Positions 42,191 through 53,226 of a stretch of 64,000 nt of DNA are shown in pieces. The stretch's first letter is position 1, and every line of letters begins with the position of its first letter. The translations under genes and the position numbers were made by a program. The notes beneath the pieces are model-generated. The model did not search any database. It saw only the letters and a list, made by a program, of their open reading frames with translations, and was not told where the DNA came from. The DNA comes from Mesostigma viride. Taxonomy: Eukaryota; Streptophyta; Mesostigmatophyceae; Mesostigmatales; Mesostigmataceae. The stretch lies in NCBI GenBank assembly GCA_009746045.1, contig RPFO01000080.1:6767817-6831816 (forward strand), given 5' to 3'.

Positions 42191-43379
42191 GCCTCAACCC
42201 GGCCTGGTCACAACACCGCGAGCCCCGCCAAATTTTTACATAAATTATTGTCCGGAATTCGTCCGAGATCTGGATTTTTCCCGCGCCACGACTGACGAAA
42301 ACGACGAAAACACCCATGGCGGTCGAGCATGAGCTAGCGTTCTGAAACTTGCGTCATTGCAGCCGCCCGAGGTGTCAAAACGAAGCTTACATCACGGTTA
42401 ATCCATAGAATAATTTTGGACGTATATAGGCTGTGATTGCGACGCGGGCATTGAACGGGACAAAAAGTTTTTTTCACAGCGGACCAGTTTTTCGCGAAAA
42501 CCGGATTTCTCGGTGGTACGTGTCTCAAAGTCTTGGTCACATGAGGATACGAAAATCCCGGCACGATAGCTCAGCTTGTTCGTTATAATATTCCCGAAAA
42601 CGTTAGTGTTTTCGTTTTTTGAGTTTCGCTTTTAATTGTCCGGCATTGACGTGAATAAATATGGGGGTGCGAAATCCGTCTGTTTCTTGCTTCATGCAAT
42701 GCATATCTTTGTCGTCAGATAATCAGCTCTTTAGGCTATGCCCGACCTTCCTATACTGCCAGCCTGCGGCAATAAGCCAGCAGAAGATATGGCGTGCCCA
42801 AGCTTCCGCGCTAAGGCCGCTAATGGTCTTCCGGATGTGCAGTAAGTGCGGTAAAAGCTGCGAAAATTGCTTATAATGCCTGTAGGAAGCTCTTTGCGAC
42901 AGTGTTTTCCAAGCGAGTTCATTGTTCTTTTGACGCCAGATACAAAAGGCAAAGGGGGCATCGTTTTTATTAGTCGGCAGTGCGGTTTCGAGATGTGATG
43001 AGTCGGGCAGACGACCTCGCCACGACACGCTCGGCTCAAGCTTCGCATATCCCGGCAGCCATAAAGAAGCGCAGATTAAGCGAGGTGAGCGAGCCAGAGG
43101 GCCCAGAATCGTTGCTAACGCAAGGCAGCTTCTGAAAGGGTAGAAAGCTGGATTGTTAAGACTTTCTCAAGAGCATGGTGCAGTGGTTATTGCCACCTTG
43201 TCCAGATATTGCCCTTGTCTTTCTGATTTAAAGACTGTTTTAAAGAGGATGGGAGACGTTTCCAACGTTGTTGCTTATTCATTACTGTGAAGAAAGAGCC
43301 TTTTCAGTTGCTGACAATGAGATGGAAGCTGTCTCATGCAAATTACCCAGGCAATGCAAGTGATGCAAGGTGAGGCCCA
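42191..43379. other. anonymous sequence, nothing recognised
   Basis: No long ORF, repeat or RNA gene could be supported on either strand. Confidence 0.5.
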
Positions 43380-44620
43380 TGGCTGGCTGATATTGCCTTC
43401 ATGCGTGAGTTGAGCAGGAGACTGGCTGGGTGTGTGGCTGGCTAGGTGAGCGGGGCGTGTATGGGGTGTTGCAATGGTGAGGGCATGCGAGGCGGGCACA
43501 TGCCTGGCTGGTTTGGGTGTTGGGTAGTTAGGGGTTCGGTGATTGTGTTGTTGAGTGGTTAGGTGGTTAGGTGGTTGTGTAGCTGGGTGATTGGTTGTTT
43601 GGTTGTTTGATTGCCCAGAGAGCCTTGGGTGGGAGGCTTGGGCTATAGATGCTTCAAGGGATGCCTAGGCGTGGGTGGGTTCAATGGCAGGTGGCTGGCT
43701 GATAGGTGGATGCCTTGGTAAATGGCTGGCTGCGTAGGTGGGAGCACAGGCAGTTGGAGAGGGTGGGTGGGTGGCTGGCTGGTCATGGTGGGTGGATGAG
43801 TGCAAGGGCGGTCGGTTATTGGCAGATGCCCAGGTGGCTGGGTGATGATAGGCTTTGGGGACTTTGAAGTGGGTGGGTTGTTGGATGCATGAGTGAAACA
43901 ACTGCACGTTTTTGAGGGTGGTGGGTTGGTGGTTGGTTGGTTAGGGATGTGTGTGGGTGGGTGGGTTGGTGGGTGGGCCATTGGTGGTTGGTGGCTGGTG
44001 GATGTGTAGATGACTAGATGTGGGTGGGTGGGCGAAGGGACGGGTAGATGGACGGGTGGGCGCACAGATATGGATGCGTGGATGGGTTTATGGTTGGGAC
44101 CGACTCACCTATCGCGGGTGAAGGGCTGTGCAGGTTTGGGGTGAGGTAGGTGCGGGGTGCTGGCTGAGAAAATGCATGTGTGGGTGGGTCAGTGGGTGGG
44201 TCAGTGGGTATAAGGGTGTGGGGGCAGTGAGTGGTTGAGTGGGTAGGTGTGTGGGTGGGTGGCCGGACGGGTGCATATGGGGCCAGCTGGCTGGGTGTTT
44301 AGGTGGTTGGGTGGTTGGGTGGTTGGCTCATTGGATGGGGGAATGCCTCCTTATTACCTAGTTGGTGTGTGGGTTGCGCAGGTGCCTTGGTGGGTGGGTG
44401 GATGTCCAAGTGGGTTGGTAGGTGGTTGGGTGCCTAGGTGCACGCATGGTTATATAAGTTGGGTAAGCACGTGCGCGGCTGGCTGGTGGGTGGGTCACTG
44501 GGTGGGAGGACAGGTGGCTGTCTGGGTGCACGGGCGCGCGAGTGTGTGAGCAGTTGTGTGGGTGGGTGGCCAGGTGGCTGCATGGGTGGGCGACTGCATG
44601 GGTGGCTTGGTGCGCACAAA
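43380..44620. repeat. G/T-rich degenerate tetranucleotide tract
   Basis: About 1.2 kb in which the plus strand is dominated by TGGN/GGTN words (GGTGGGTGGG, GGCTGGCTGG, GGTTGGTTGG) with very few C runs. The long minus-strand ORFs (Pro/His/Thr-rich, PPTHPPTHP) are translations of the repeat, not genes. Confidence 0.85.
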
Positions 44621-45099
44621 GTGCAAGAGATGGAGACATGGGATATGCCAATGCCATATCATGTGAGCATACGTGGATGCCAGGTGACATGTGCCAGCGT
44701 TGGGGTCACTGCACCTTGATATGCTCGCTCGGCATATTCTCGACATGTATTACACGTAGTGTATATCATGCATGTTGGTAGCATTCAAATGGCTGTGTTA
44801 GTGATGTGGCATGTATTGTTCACCTTTCCTTCCCATTTTGCAATGTGCCAAGTAGTTTAGAGGCATGGTGTCATGGGGTATACATATGGACATGCACTGC
44901 ACATCACAGCTTTGTGGCATACTGGCAATGCCTACCTTACATGATGGATTCTGCTAGCAATGGTCACCACTCAGGCATTCACATGCACCAAGTTTTTGCA
45001 CACTGTTTGTACTAGTCATTCTTGAGTTGCCTGCAAAGATTTAAATGATGTGCCCCAGCTTGGAGAGTGTTTTGGTGGTTAATGTTGTTAAAATTGTGA
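44621..45099. other. anonymous sequence
   Basis: No gene or repeat could be supported. Confidence 0.4.
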
Positions 45100-45104
45100 G
45101 TAAA

Positions 45105-45325
45105 AAAGCAAAAAATGGTGACAATTGCTGGCAAATGTCACCATTTTGGGCTCTGCATGATCTGAATTTTTGCTCATGACTTGTTGAGACCATGCGTCAG
45201 GTGCTGGCATGATGGCAATAAGTTTTGGTGGCATTCTGACATTATTTGGGTTAAATATTGATTTAAAATGGCCATTAATGACAAATGCTAGCAAAATTTT
45301 GCTAGCATCCGTCACCAACTAGGGC
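45105..45325. repeat. small foldback/MITE-like element
   Basis: Left side: ATGGTGACA, a 12-nt spacer, then TGTCACCAT (about 45114-45144). Right side: a perfect 24-bp palindrome whose half is ATGCTAGCAAAA (about 45287-45310), followed by CCGTCACCAA. Both ends thus share TGGTGAC...TGCT(A/G)GCAAA in inverted orientation, as in foldback elements. No target duplication identified. Confidence 0.5.
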
Positions 45326-45679
45326 TCCAAATGGCGTAGAACTTTGTACAAGGTCAGAACAACTATTATTCATCACCACTGCAAAGTTACAGCATAATCT
45401 GAGATCGGCTATTGTTTCTATGCATGCAAGTGCAAGTGGTTTAGGTGGCCAGTTTTGGCCTTGGATCTGGAGTTAACTTAAGCAGGGAGTACCATGTAAA
45501 CTTAACATTTTGACTCAACTAATCCACCACTAGCCAGACACATCCCGGGGAGTGGTGGGATCCAATCCTAGGTCAATCTGACAATAAACTTGCCATGGGC
45601 CATAATTTATGTAAAAAAAAGGCCATTTCAAGGTGTTGTGGTAACGGCACCAAAGCCCCACATTTGATTCAGGTCACTG

Positions 45680-46141
45680 TGGACCTTCTTCATCTTATAC
45701 CCCTCGCCCCCGCCTTCAGCGGATCGCCCTCTGCTCCCTCCTCAGGCGCACCGGCCGAGGCCGAGATCTGGGATCTCCCGCCCTCCGCCCCCGCCCCAAC
45801 CGCCCTCACCGAAACCACATTTCGCTCCATCCTCACGGAGCTCCTTGCACAGCACGTGACCCACCTTGCCGCAGATGTGGCAGCAATGGGCAGCACGATG
45901 GCTGCTGAGATCCCTCACCTTTCCACCACCGCCACCGCCACCTCCATAACCACCGACGCCATCACCGGCTGGCCAGCTCCTCGACATCGACCAGCGCCTC
46001 AAGGACCACGCCATCGCGCCATCGAGTGCCTGCAAAACACCGCAGGCATCACCCAGGCGGTGAAGGACATTGCCCCCAAGCCAGCTGGCCTGGCTGGCAA
46101 TGCTCCTCGATCCCATCCTGACCTGGGCGGACATGCTTAAG
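45680..46141 (+). pseudogene. LINE ORF1 fragment (plus strand)
   Basis: LLAQHVTHLAADVAAMGSTMAAEIPHLSTTATATS parallels QQHVTPLAADVAAIGGTLTAELPHISTAAASTS of the ORF1 at 57720-59070, and NTAGITQAVKDIA parallels DTAGLTAQAVKDIAA. Frameshifts break it; a large internal deletion leads into the ORF1 C-terminal end (about 46230-46290, VYTLEG, then GHKPW in another frame). Confidence 0.7.
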
Positions 46142-46371
46142 CAGCACACCACCTCCACCCGGCAACTCCGCCTTCGCAGCGCCCAGCTCCAGCGGCAGAC
46201 GCTTGCATGACCTCCGTGAGGAGGCCATGCTCGGTGTACACACTGGAAGGGGGCGACCATCTACGTCGGCCACAAGCCCTGGCAAGCGACCCCCGCGGCC
46301 CCAGCATGCACCTCCAGACGCCCCAGCTTAGGGGAATACAGCAGTAGTAGTGTAGAATAGTCAGGCCGGCT

Positions 46372-46915
46372 AGCCGTGGCCAGAGTCTTTGTATCATGGC
46401 ATGCCTCGTATTTCGGACGAGATTAGGCAGCGTAGGATAGCATTTGTAGGACACCTTGCTCGCACCAGCCAGGTCGACACCGCCCTTGGTCTGGCCGGCC
46501 CCCAACGGCTTGGCCAGCCAGGGCGCCACATTCTGACCTGGCCTGGCCCTGAGGACATTCCCAAAAGGGTAGGGAAACCTGTCACGAACTACACCCAGAT
46601 GTTGCTGGACGACCTAGTGGTCCCAGCCCAGTTTGAGCACCGCATCCACTCTCTCTCCCGTCTTTGGACTGCCATGCAGGACAAGACGCGGTGGAAGAGG
46701 ATTGTCAAGGCGCACACGCCCGACCCTGTGGGCAAGCCCCCTCCCCCCAAGCGGAGGCGGCGTTTTGATGAGTAGTGTAGTTAGGATTTTCTAGACTAGA
46801 TAGCTTAGAGTTAGGGTAGTTCGATTATGCGGCTTCCTCCACCCCATCCATCATGGAATATGTGCTACATGATCTCCCACCGGAGGCATGTTATAATTTA
46901 ATTTAATTTTTTGTA
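46372..46915 (+). pseudogene. LINE family A 3' end (ORF2 C-terminus), plus strand
   Basis: An open frame of 128 residues (46389-46775): MPRISDEIRQRRIAFVGHLA, LTWPGPEDIPKRVGKPV, HSLSRLWTAMQDKTRWKRIV, ending FDE-stop. The 3' UTR follows with hairpin CTCCCACCGGAG (46873-46884) and tail TTTAATTTAATTTTTT (46900-46915). It lies directly after an ORF1 remnant in the same orientation, so this may be one LINE that lost the EN-RT centre. Confidence 0.75.
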
Positions 46916-47029
46916 GCCGTGGCCTTGTACGCCTATATACTACAGGCCCTATATACCAGATGCCGCCTTAGCATTATTTAATCATGTACATGTGCGCCTA
47001 TGATGTGCCACACCAGATGATTAATAGGC

Positions 47030-47810
47030 ACGTGACTGCGTCACGTGAGCAAAAGTCCTCAGCTAGTGGGAGGGGAACATGGGATGGAATGGATGGTGTA
47101 AGCTATCTAGGTCCTAGTTACAGGGTTGCGGGCACCACGGCCCGAATCGCTATGAATGCCATACGCGGTAACACGCGGAGCCCCCACAGACTTGGGGGTG
47201 GTCTCCTTCACCACTGCTTGCCATCTACCCTTGCGTACCAGCTGCCTCCATATGTATTACAGACAAACCAGGCCGGAGGCTGCCCGGGTGTGAGCCCGTC
47301 ACGTCTAGTGTAGCACATGTCCATGCCGAGTCTATCACGAAAAGTCCACGGGTGGCGGCCCTGCCGCGCGCGGCCTGCATGGGGCACGACAGGTGAGGAC
47401 ACATCGCCCAGGCTGGGCGGGCTTGGTGCCCGCTAGTCTATCTGATGTCAAGGAGACAACCAGCGCAGGCCAGAAATCGGAAGATGGGTCTACCTGATCT
47501 GTGCGGGCCAGGTGCCCGGCTAGGCCCAGGCGCCTGTGCCTAATAATGCGGGAAACATAGGGCAAATCAGCGTACAAATCCTCATTGTGCAAACCAAAGG
47601 GGATGTTCAGATTCAAGGGCCTTGCGCAGCATCTTGGTGCATGACGTTGCCGTCGAGTCGTTGCTCCAGCTCCTGTGTCAGTGTCCAGGTCTCGGCGCCG
47701 TAGGTCAGGATCGTCAGAATGACGACCTTGAAGAGGTCACGCTTGACGATTCGGGGATCGACTAGGGCGGGGTTGCTCCACCAGCGGCGACCGTGGCCAG
47801 ATGATGCCTA
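47030..47810 (-). pseudogene. LINE family B fragment, copy 3
   Basis: Matches 16430-17130: RLGLAGHLARTDQV, TKPAQPGRCVLT and the CACGTGACTGCGTCACGTG 3'-UTR inverted repeat (47031-47049). It carries a 40-bp insertion at about 47448-47488 containing the dispersed core in inverted orientation. Confidence 0.75.
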
Positions 47811-48189
47811 GCTTAATTTAAGGGGACTCGGCGCGGCGAATATTTTCCGCGCCAAAAAAATTCCGCGGTACCCTCCGTAGTAACCGTGAAAAGTGGGTGC
47901 ACGGTGCGCGCACCCCTTGCGGAAGTGGCCATGGCGACTGCTTTTAGACAAAACGTGACAAATCTGCATGGGACGCGGAAAGCAGAAAAAATGCTCGATT
48001 GTTGGAGAAAATCAGTTACTGCTTCTACTCTATGGTGGGATGGTTGCGTTCTATAATGTCGCGGGCTTTTTTTCTTTACCGTCGGCAGGGGGGGTCCGGC
48101 CTGAATTCCTGTCGGGATGAATAAAGTATAATGGATGCCTGCCGGTGTGATTGTCGATTGTTGCCAGTTTTGATGGTCGTAAGGAATTG

Positions 48190-48760
48190 AATTGAATTGA
48201 ATTGAATTGTAACATAACTCCGTTGGGAGTATATGTAGCACATAGCCCAGAGAAGGGGCATATGGCCTATCATACATTCTAAGCTACTTCCTGCAAGGGT
48301 GGGAATGTAAACAACACTTGCTCTAGGTGCACCAGGGGCACCTGCACCCTCATGATCTTCACACTACATGCCCAACTAAGGGGGAGTATGTCATGTGGGG
48401 GAAGATCAACATGGCTATACAAGAGCTAGGGCATGGCTTCTCAGCAGGGAGTGACCCCCTGCATGGGCACGGCATAATTAAATAAAGCTAGGTATCATCG
48501 GGAGGGTGGCTCATCATAGGCACACATGTACATGACTAAAAATGCTAGGCATCAGCTGGTATAGTGCCTGTAGTAGGCGGGCATGTACAAGGCCACTGTC
48601 TATCTATTCTACACTACTGCTGCTGTATTCCCCTAGGCTGGGGCTGCCGGAGTCGCTGGGGCCGCGGTGGTTGAGGCGGGGTCGCGTGCCAGGGCTTGTG
48701 GCTGACGTAGATGTCCGCCCCCTTCCAGTACACCGGCTGTCCCGTAAGGAATTAAGCTAG
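48190..48760 (-). mobile_element. ORF1-only LINE derivative (short copy)
   Basis: Low-coordinate tail (GAATT)n at 48186-48209, hairpin ACTCCGTTGGGAGT at 48217-48230, family D 3' UTR to about 48500, then directly the C-terminal end of ORF1 on the minus strand (VYWKGADI...HKPWH-like, about 48690-48745). No ORF2 lies between ORF1 and the 3' UTR. Confidence 0.65.
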
Positions 48761-49604
48761 TTTAATGATGTTTCTAAATTAAGCCGTAAAAATTCCCGTT
48801 GCTATATCTTTACCTTTCCCGTCATTTTGCGCCTAAGATAACATTAGGCCTGCGCGATGCGCGCCCGACCTCTCCATGAAAGGGTGACCTTTCTTATGCG
48901 CCTGGGCACGAATAAATGCCCGTTATGGTACGTTCTTGTATTAAACGTCTGAAGCTAGCGTTTTCCTGCTTTCTTAGCTCGTTGAGCGTAAGCTTTTTGC
49001 CTTCTTTCCGGCCAGATGCAGTCAGGAAGTTGCGGGTCCTGGCGCTGCATCGCTCCGGATTCCTGGATGTCTTTTAGCAAGTTCGTCTGTGACGTGGCTG
49101 GCTTGCTGCAGCGCGTGGCCCACAACCTGTCGGGAAGGTGTAATGCTTTCATTTCCATGCTTCTCTGAAATTTCTTTTGCGTTATAGACAGTTGTGTTCG
49201 AGGAAATTCACGCGGTCTTCCTAAGCAGCGGCATCATTTTCCCCAGACACTGACGAGCTGGCACCTGTCTCCTAAAGAAAGTGGCTCGTGCTTGTTAGAA
49301 AGGAGGCAGTGTGCATTTTGCAGGACACAATGCTTTGGTGGCACATGCGTCAGGTAGGTTGTTCCAATGTTCTCTTCACCTTTCCCACTGAGTAAATGAT
49401 AGCCTTTGTCATGCTAACCAGCGCACTAACTGCTTTAATTGTCATGCTAACGCAGCTAGCCACAGGTTGGCTGGATAAAAAGTCAGCTTATTTTCTCTTT
49501 ACATACTGCGTGTGTGGTCCTCCACCACGTGTCCGGCTTGTTGGGCATTTGGGAAGAGCGTTTTTAATGTGTTGTTGGGTGGAACAACTTGGTTGTTGGC
49601 ACAC
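48761..49604. other. anonymous sequence
   Basis: No gene could be supported. The small ORF at 49396-49617 has no recognisable features. Confidence 0.45.
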
Positions 49605-49942
49605 TGAAATTAATTAATTAATTAATTAGTTAGAAACATAACTCCGTTGGGAGTACATGTAGCACATATCCCTGAGAAGGGGCATATATGGCTTTTAATA
49701 CATTCTGGGCTACTTCCTGCAAGGGTGGGAATGCATGTAAGCTACCCTTGCTCCAGGGCACCTGCACCCTCATGATCTTCACACTATGCCCAGCTAAGGG
49801 GGAGTATGTCATGTGGGGGAAGATCATCATGGCTATACAAGAGCAAGGGCATGGCTTCTCGACGGAGAGCATCTCTCTGCTGCATGGCATAGCATGGCTA
49901 AATACTTTATGTGACATCCATGGGGGTCCCATTATAGGCAGG

Positions 49943-50422
49943 AGTTAGTCTCCATCATGCTTTAATTGCTGTAGACTAAGTCTCAAAGGCATTGTGAATA
50001 CAACGTATGAATAAGCCTTGTAAACCTACGTTGGTATGTGAATATAAATACCACGTGGGCTATGCAGATAGGAATGCTAGTCGAGTCGCATACGTTTCCC
50101 TAGATAGGTACTTTGGGTACTGAGGTACGTGACAGATGTCAGTACCCAATATACGTAGTGTCCTGTCATTGGACGGTACTAGAGTATCCTAGATAGGGAC
50201 CGTACTGCAGCGTGCATTGATCTGTGATCGCACGATGCAGTGACTAGACTGCTACCTGTCATCGTGTGGCCTCGGGCCAACGGTCTGCACCCAACGGTCA
50301 CTGGCGGCGCAGCCGGTGAGAGGAACGTTGATAAAGGGTAAACCTATTTTCTAATGAACCAAGCAATTCATTGCTCACAGCCTTCAGTGTTCTCAAGCAA
50401 TATATCCCACCGCATTCTAACT
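49943..50422 (+). repeat. copia-like 5' LTR
   Basis: 480 bp, AGTTAG...CTAACT. A TATA box TATAAATA at 50043-50050 is followed by the palindrome CCACGTGG (G-box/E-box core), a plausible promoter. Confidence 0.88.
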
Positions 50423-50440
50423 TGAATTTTATTTGCTACC

Positions 50441-52889
50441 ATGGCTATCACGAACAAGAATGTCGCTAAGAAGCTTACCTACAACGAGGATGATGATGGG
50501 CAGGATCGGCGGATGCCCAGAGACAACAACAAGAAGCCGGCTGGCGATGCGGCCATTTCCAAGAAAAAGAAAAAGAACAAAAAGACTCACAATGGTTGCC
50601 AGGACGAGGGGACGGCGGCTGCAAAGCCGACCGACCTACCCCCCTCCCCTGCGAGGCCGGAGGCCGAGACGGCTCCCCCCGGGGAGACCGGCTTACCCTC
50701 GACTCCGGCGGCCGCCCCAGCCGCAACCACGGCTGGCGCGGCCATGGCTGCGGAGACCTCGGTGGTAAACCCCACTGAGGCTCCACAGTCCGGCCCCACG
50801 TTGCCATCTCTTCGGGAGCGTATGCCCCGTCAGACGGCCTCGGTGGCACCGGACGGGACGATTACCTTTCGTCCCGCCACATCAAACCTTAATGTCCCTT
50901 TCGCCCAGGGACACAACCACATTGAGCTAACGTTTGGGCGACCCTCTGCGTCCCTTCTTCGCAAGAAGAAGGACATGGAGAGTATTAAACTCGCACGGGT
51001 GGTGCGAAAACCTGTGGAACCCATCGCCGGACAACCAATGTCCGACGATGAGGTATCCGACACTGCCAGTCTCCCCGATGGGGAGACTGAGATCAATCTT
51101 ACCCCAGCGCTCCTGGCGGTCGAGCAGGCCGCGCTGGTGGCAAATGAAGAACGCCGAGCGGGCAGCGGGACCGAGAGGTCCGCCGAGAGGCGGCTTTTCG
51201 GCTCGCCGCTAAGCGGCAAGAATATGAAGAGGAAGCCGCCCGTCGCCTGGCTACCCACCAGGCGATGGCGGACGCGTACCGCGAGGCCACCCAGCGGTTA
51301 CGTGACCTCTTAAAAAATGCTGACTATCCCATGCACTATGCGGACAGTCAAGACCTGGCCGAGCTTGCTCGGTCAGCACACTTTAAAACCATGTCCTCCA
51401 TCACCCAAGCCAGGGTCACGGAGGCCATCTTGGCCAAACATGGGGTGGTAGCTGAAGAAGCCCCCCCGCTGGAAACCACCAGCAAGAAACCCTCTCCCCC
51501 CAACCCCTGCAGTACAAGGAGGGACTGCTGGCCCTGGGCGCGAGGAAGGGCAAAGAGGCGGACTGTCCAGTCCGGCCTGCTATGATCATGGGAGAACCAC
51601 TCCCTGACATACCCGAGGATGAGGCTGCCTTTCAGGCAGCCCTCCGGGAGCATGAGGTACGCAAGGAGATGAAGCGTCTCATGCGGGAGGAGGCCAGGAG
51701 GAGAGAGAGGCAGACACCCCTGCCCGCCCCTCCACCGATGGGGCTGGACCCAGTGGGGTTACCCGGACACCCCCGGGCTCCCCCAGGGCCACCATGCCCC
51801 CCCTCCCCCTCCCCCACCACCCCAGGTTCGCCCTGTGGGTTGGGGCCCCCTCCCAAACCAGGGGGGGTGGCCAGGACCCCAGGAGGCCCTGGGGGGAGGT
51901 GCAGAGGTGCCACAGGCACCCAACAGGCCTGCTGAGGCCCCCCCAAGGAGCGGGGATGTCCTGGAACAGCTCGCCATTCTCCAGGCCCAGCTGGCCTCGT
52001 TGCAAGATCAGCAGTTAACAGCTAACCAGCTGCAAACTGTCGAGGGCCTGCGCGCCCTGATGTCGCGGTATGAGCGGGGGACCATCAACCTGGACCCCAC
52101 CCGCCTGCAACAAGCAACCGACGGCTTCTTGAGGGCCAACCCCCCTCTCACAGGTGTGTTTAACCCTCATAAAAAGGAATCCAAAATCAATATTGCTGGC
52201 TTGCCTGAGGGTCACACTGTTGAACAAGCTAAGCAATTTGTTTTTGCTTTGGAGTATGGGATGGAAGGTCTTAACCTTAGACATCAGTTTAAGGCTCTCA
52301 GGGCCTCCTCCACATTCCATCAATCATCTCCTGCAATCAGAGCATTGATTCAAACCTATCAGGAACGTACCCTGACACCTGAAGCAGCCATTGAACAGTG
52401 GCCTACCTTTATCACTGATCTGAAACAGCTAGTGCTTACCAATAACCACATGGAAGCAGTAGAACGTTTCAACTGGCTTGCTGCATATAAGGTGAACAAG
52501 AATAACCTCTCTGGGGATGCAAAAACATACAGGGTAATGATTGAGAAAGACCTTGAGCTTCTCAAGCTCCAACCAAGGTATCTCATCCACACCTGGCTAA
52601 CAAAAGCTAATTTGCAACCTTCTGTCCTGGCTACCCTGCTTACAGGCCTCAAGTCCCTCTGGGACAACTTCAGAGCTGCCATGCTCTATATCGAGGAGGC
52701 AGTGGACCCCCTGGGTACTGGCAACAACCAGGCCCAGGACCCCAAGGTCCAGGGTGTCCAAGGCCACAAACGCAAGGGGCAGGCCAGCCAGGGGGGGCAC
52801 CCAAGACCCACAAGTCCTCCCACCAAGGGGGCAGTGGCTCTCAGGGGCGTGGCAACACGTGGCACCGTGTGCCCCTGCATGGCAACCCC

Positions 52890-52920
<31 letters not shown>

Positions 52921-53226
52921 GGTCCCAGCAGGGCAACAATAACAACAGGTCCCAACAGGGCCAAAACAACAACAACAACAGGTCCCAGCAGGGCCAGAAC
53001 CGGTCCCAGCAGGGAAACAACAACAACAACAACAACAACCAACCTGGCAACCCTGGGGGTCCATAAGGTGCCTGAGGTGCTTCCAACGAGGGGCACGGCA
53101 CAACTGCCCCAACAACGACTCCCTGGCCAACGGGGTGGATCTCTGCCCGGGCTGCTGGCACGCACGTCATCCCCTGGGGCCTCCAGGCAGCCGTTGCAAC
53201 AGGCCTCGCTACCCAAATCAATGTGA
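50441..53226 (+). pseudogene. gag: copia-like Gag, frameshifted
   Basis: ATG at 50441 in a strong context (accATGGCT). The first frame (290 residues) has a Lys-rich N-terminus and a Pro/Ala-rich region. Frame changes near 51200-51270, 51550 and 51830 lead to a helical capsid-like region (LQTVEGLRALMSRYERGTI, IAGLPEGHTVEQAKQFVFAL, VERFNWLAAYKVNKNN) spanning 51950-52700. Then comes a low-complexity (CAA)n region that reads as Asn/Ser/Gln blocks (NNNNNRSQQGQN) in one frame and Thr in another. A Cys/His-rich segment (CLRCFQRG...HNCPNN, CPGCWHARH) overlaps the start of the next frame, consistent with zinc-knuckle nucleic acid binding. Confidence 0.75.

Noticed and set aside
43665-44065. Pro/His/Thr-rich open frames on the minus strand
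   Set aside because: They are translations of the TGGN repeat; every frame of such a repeat tends to stay open.
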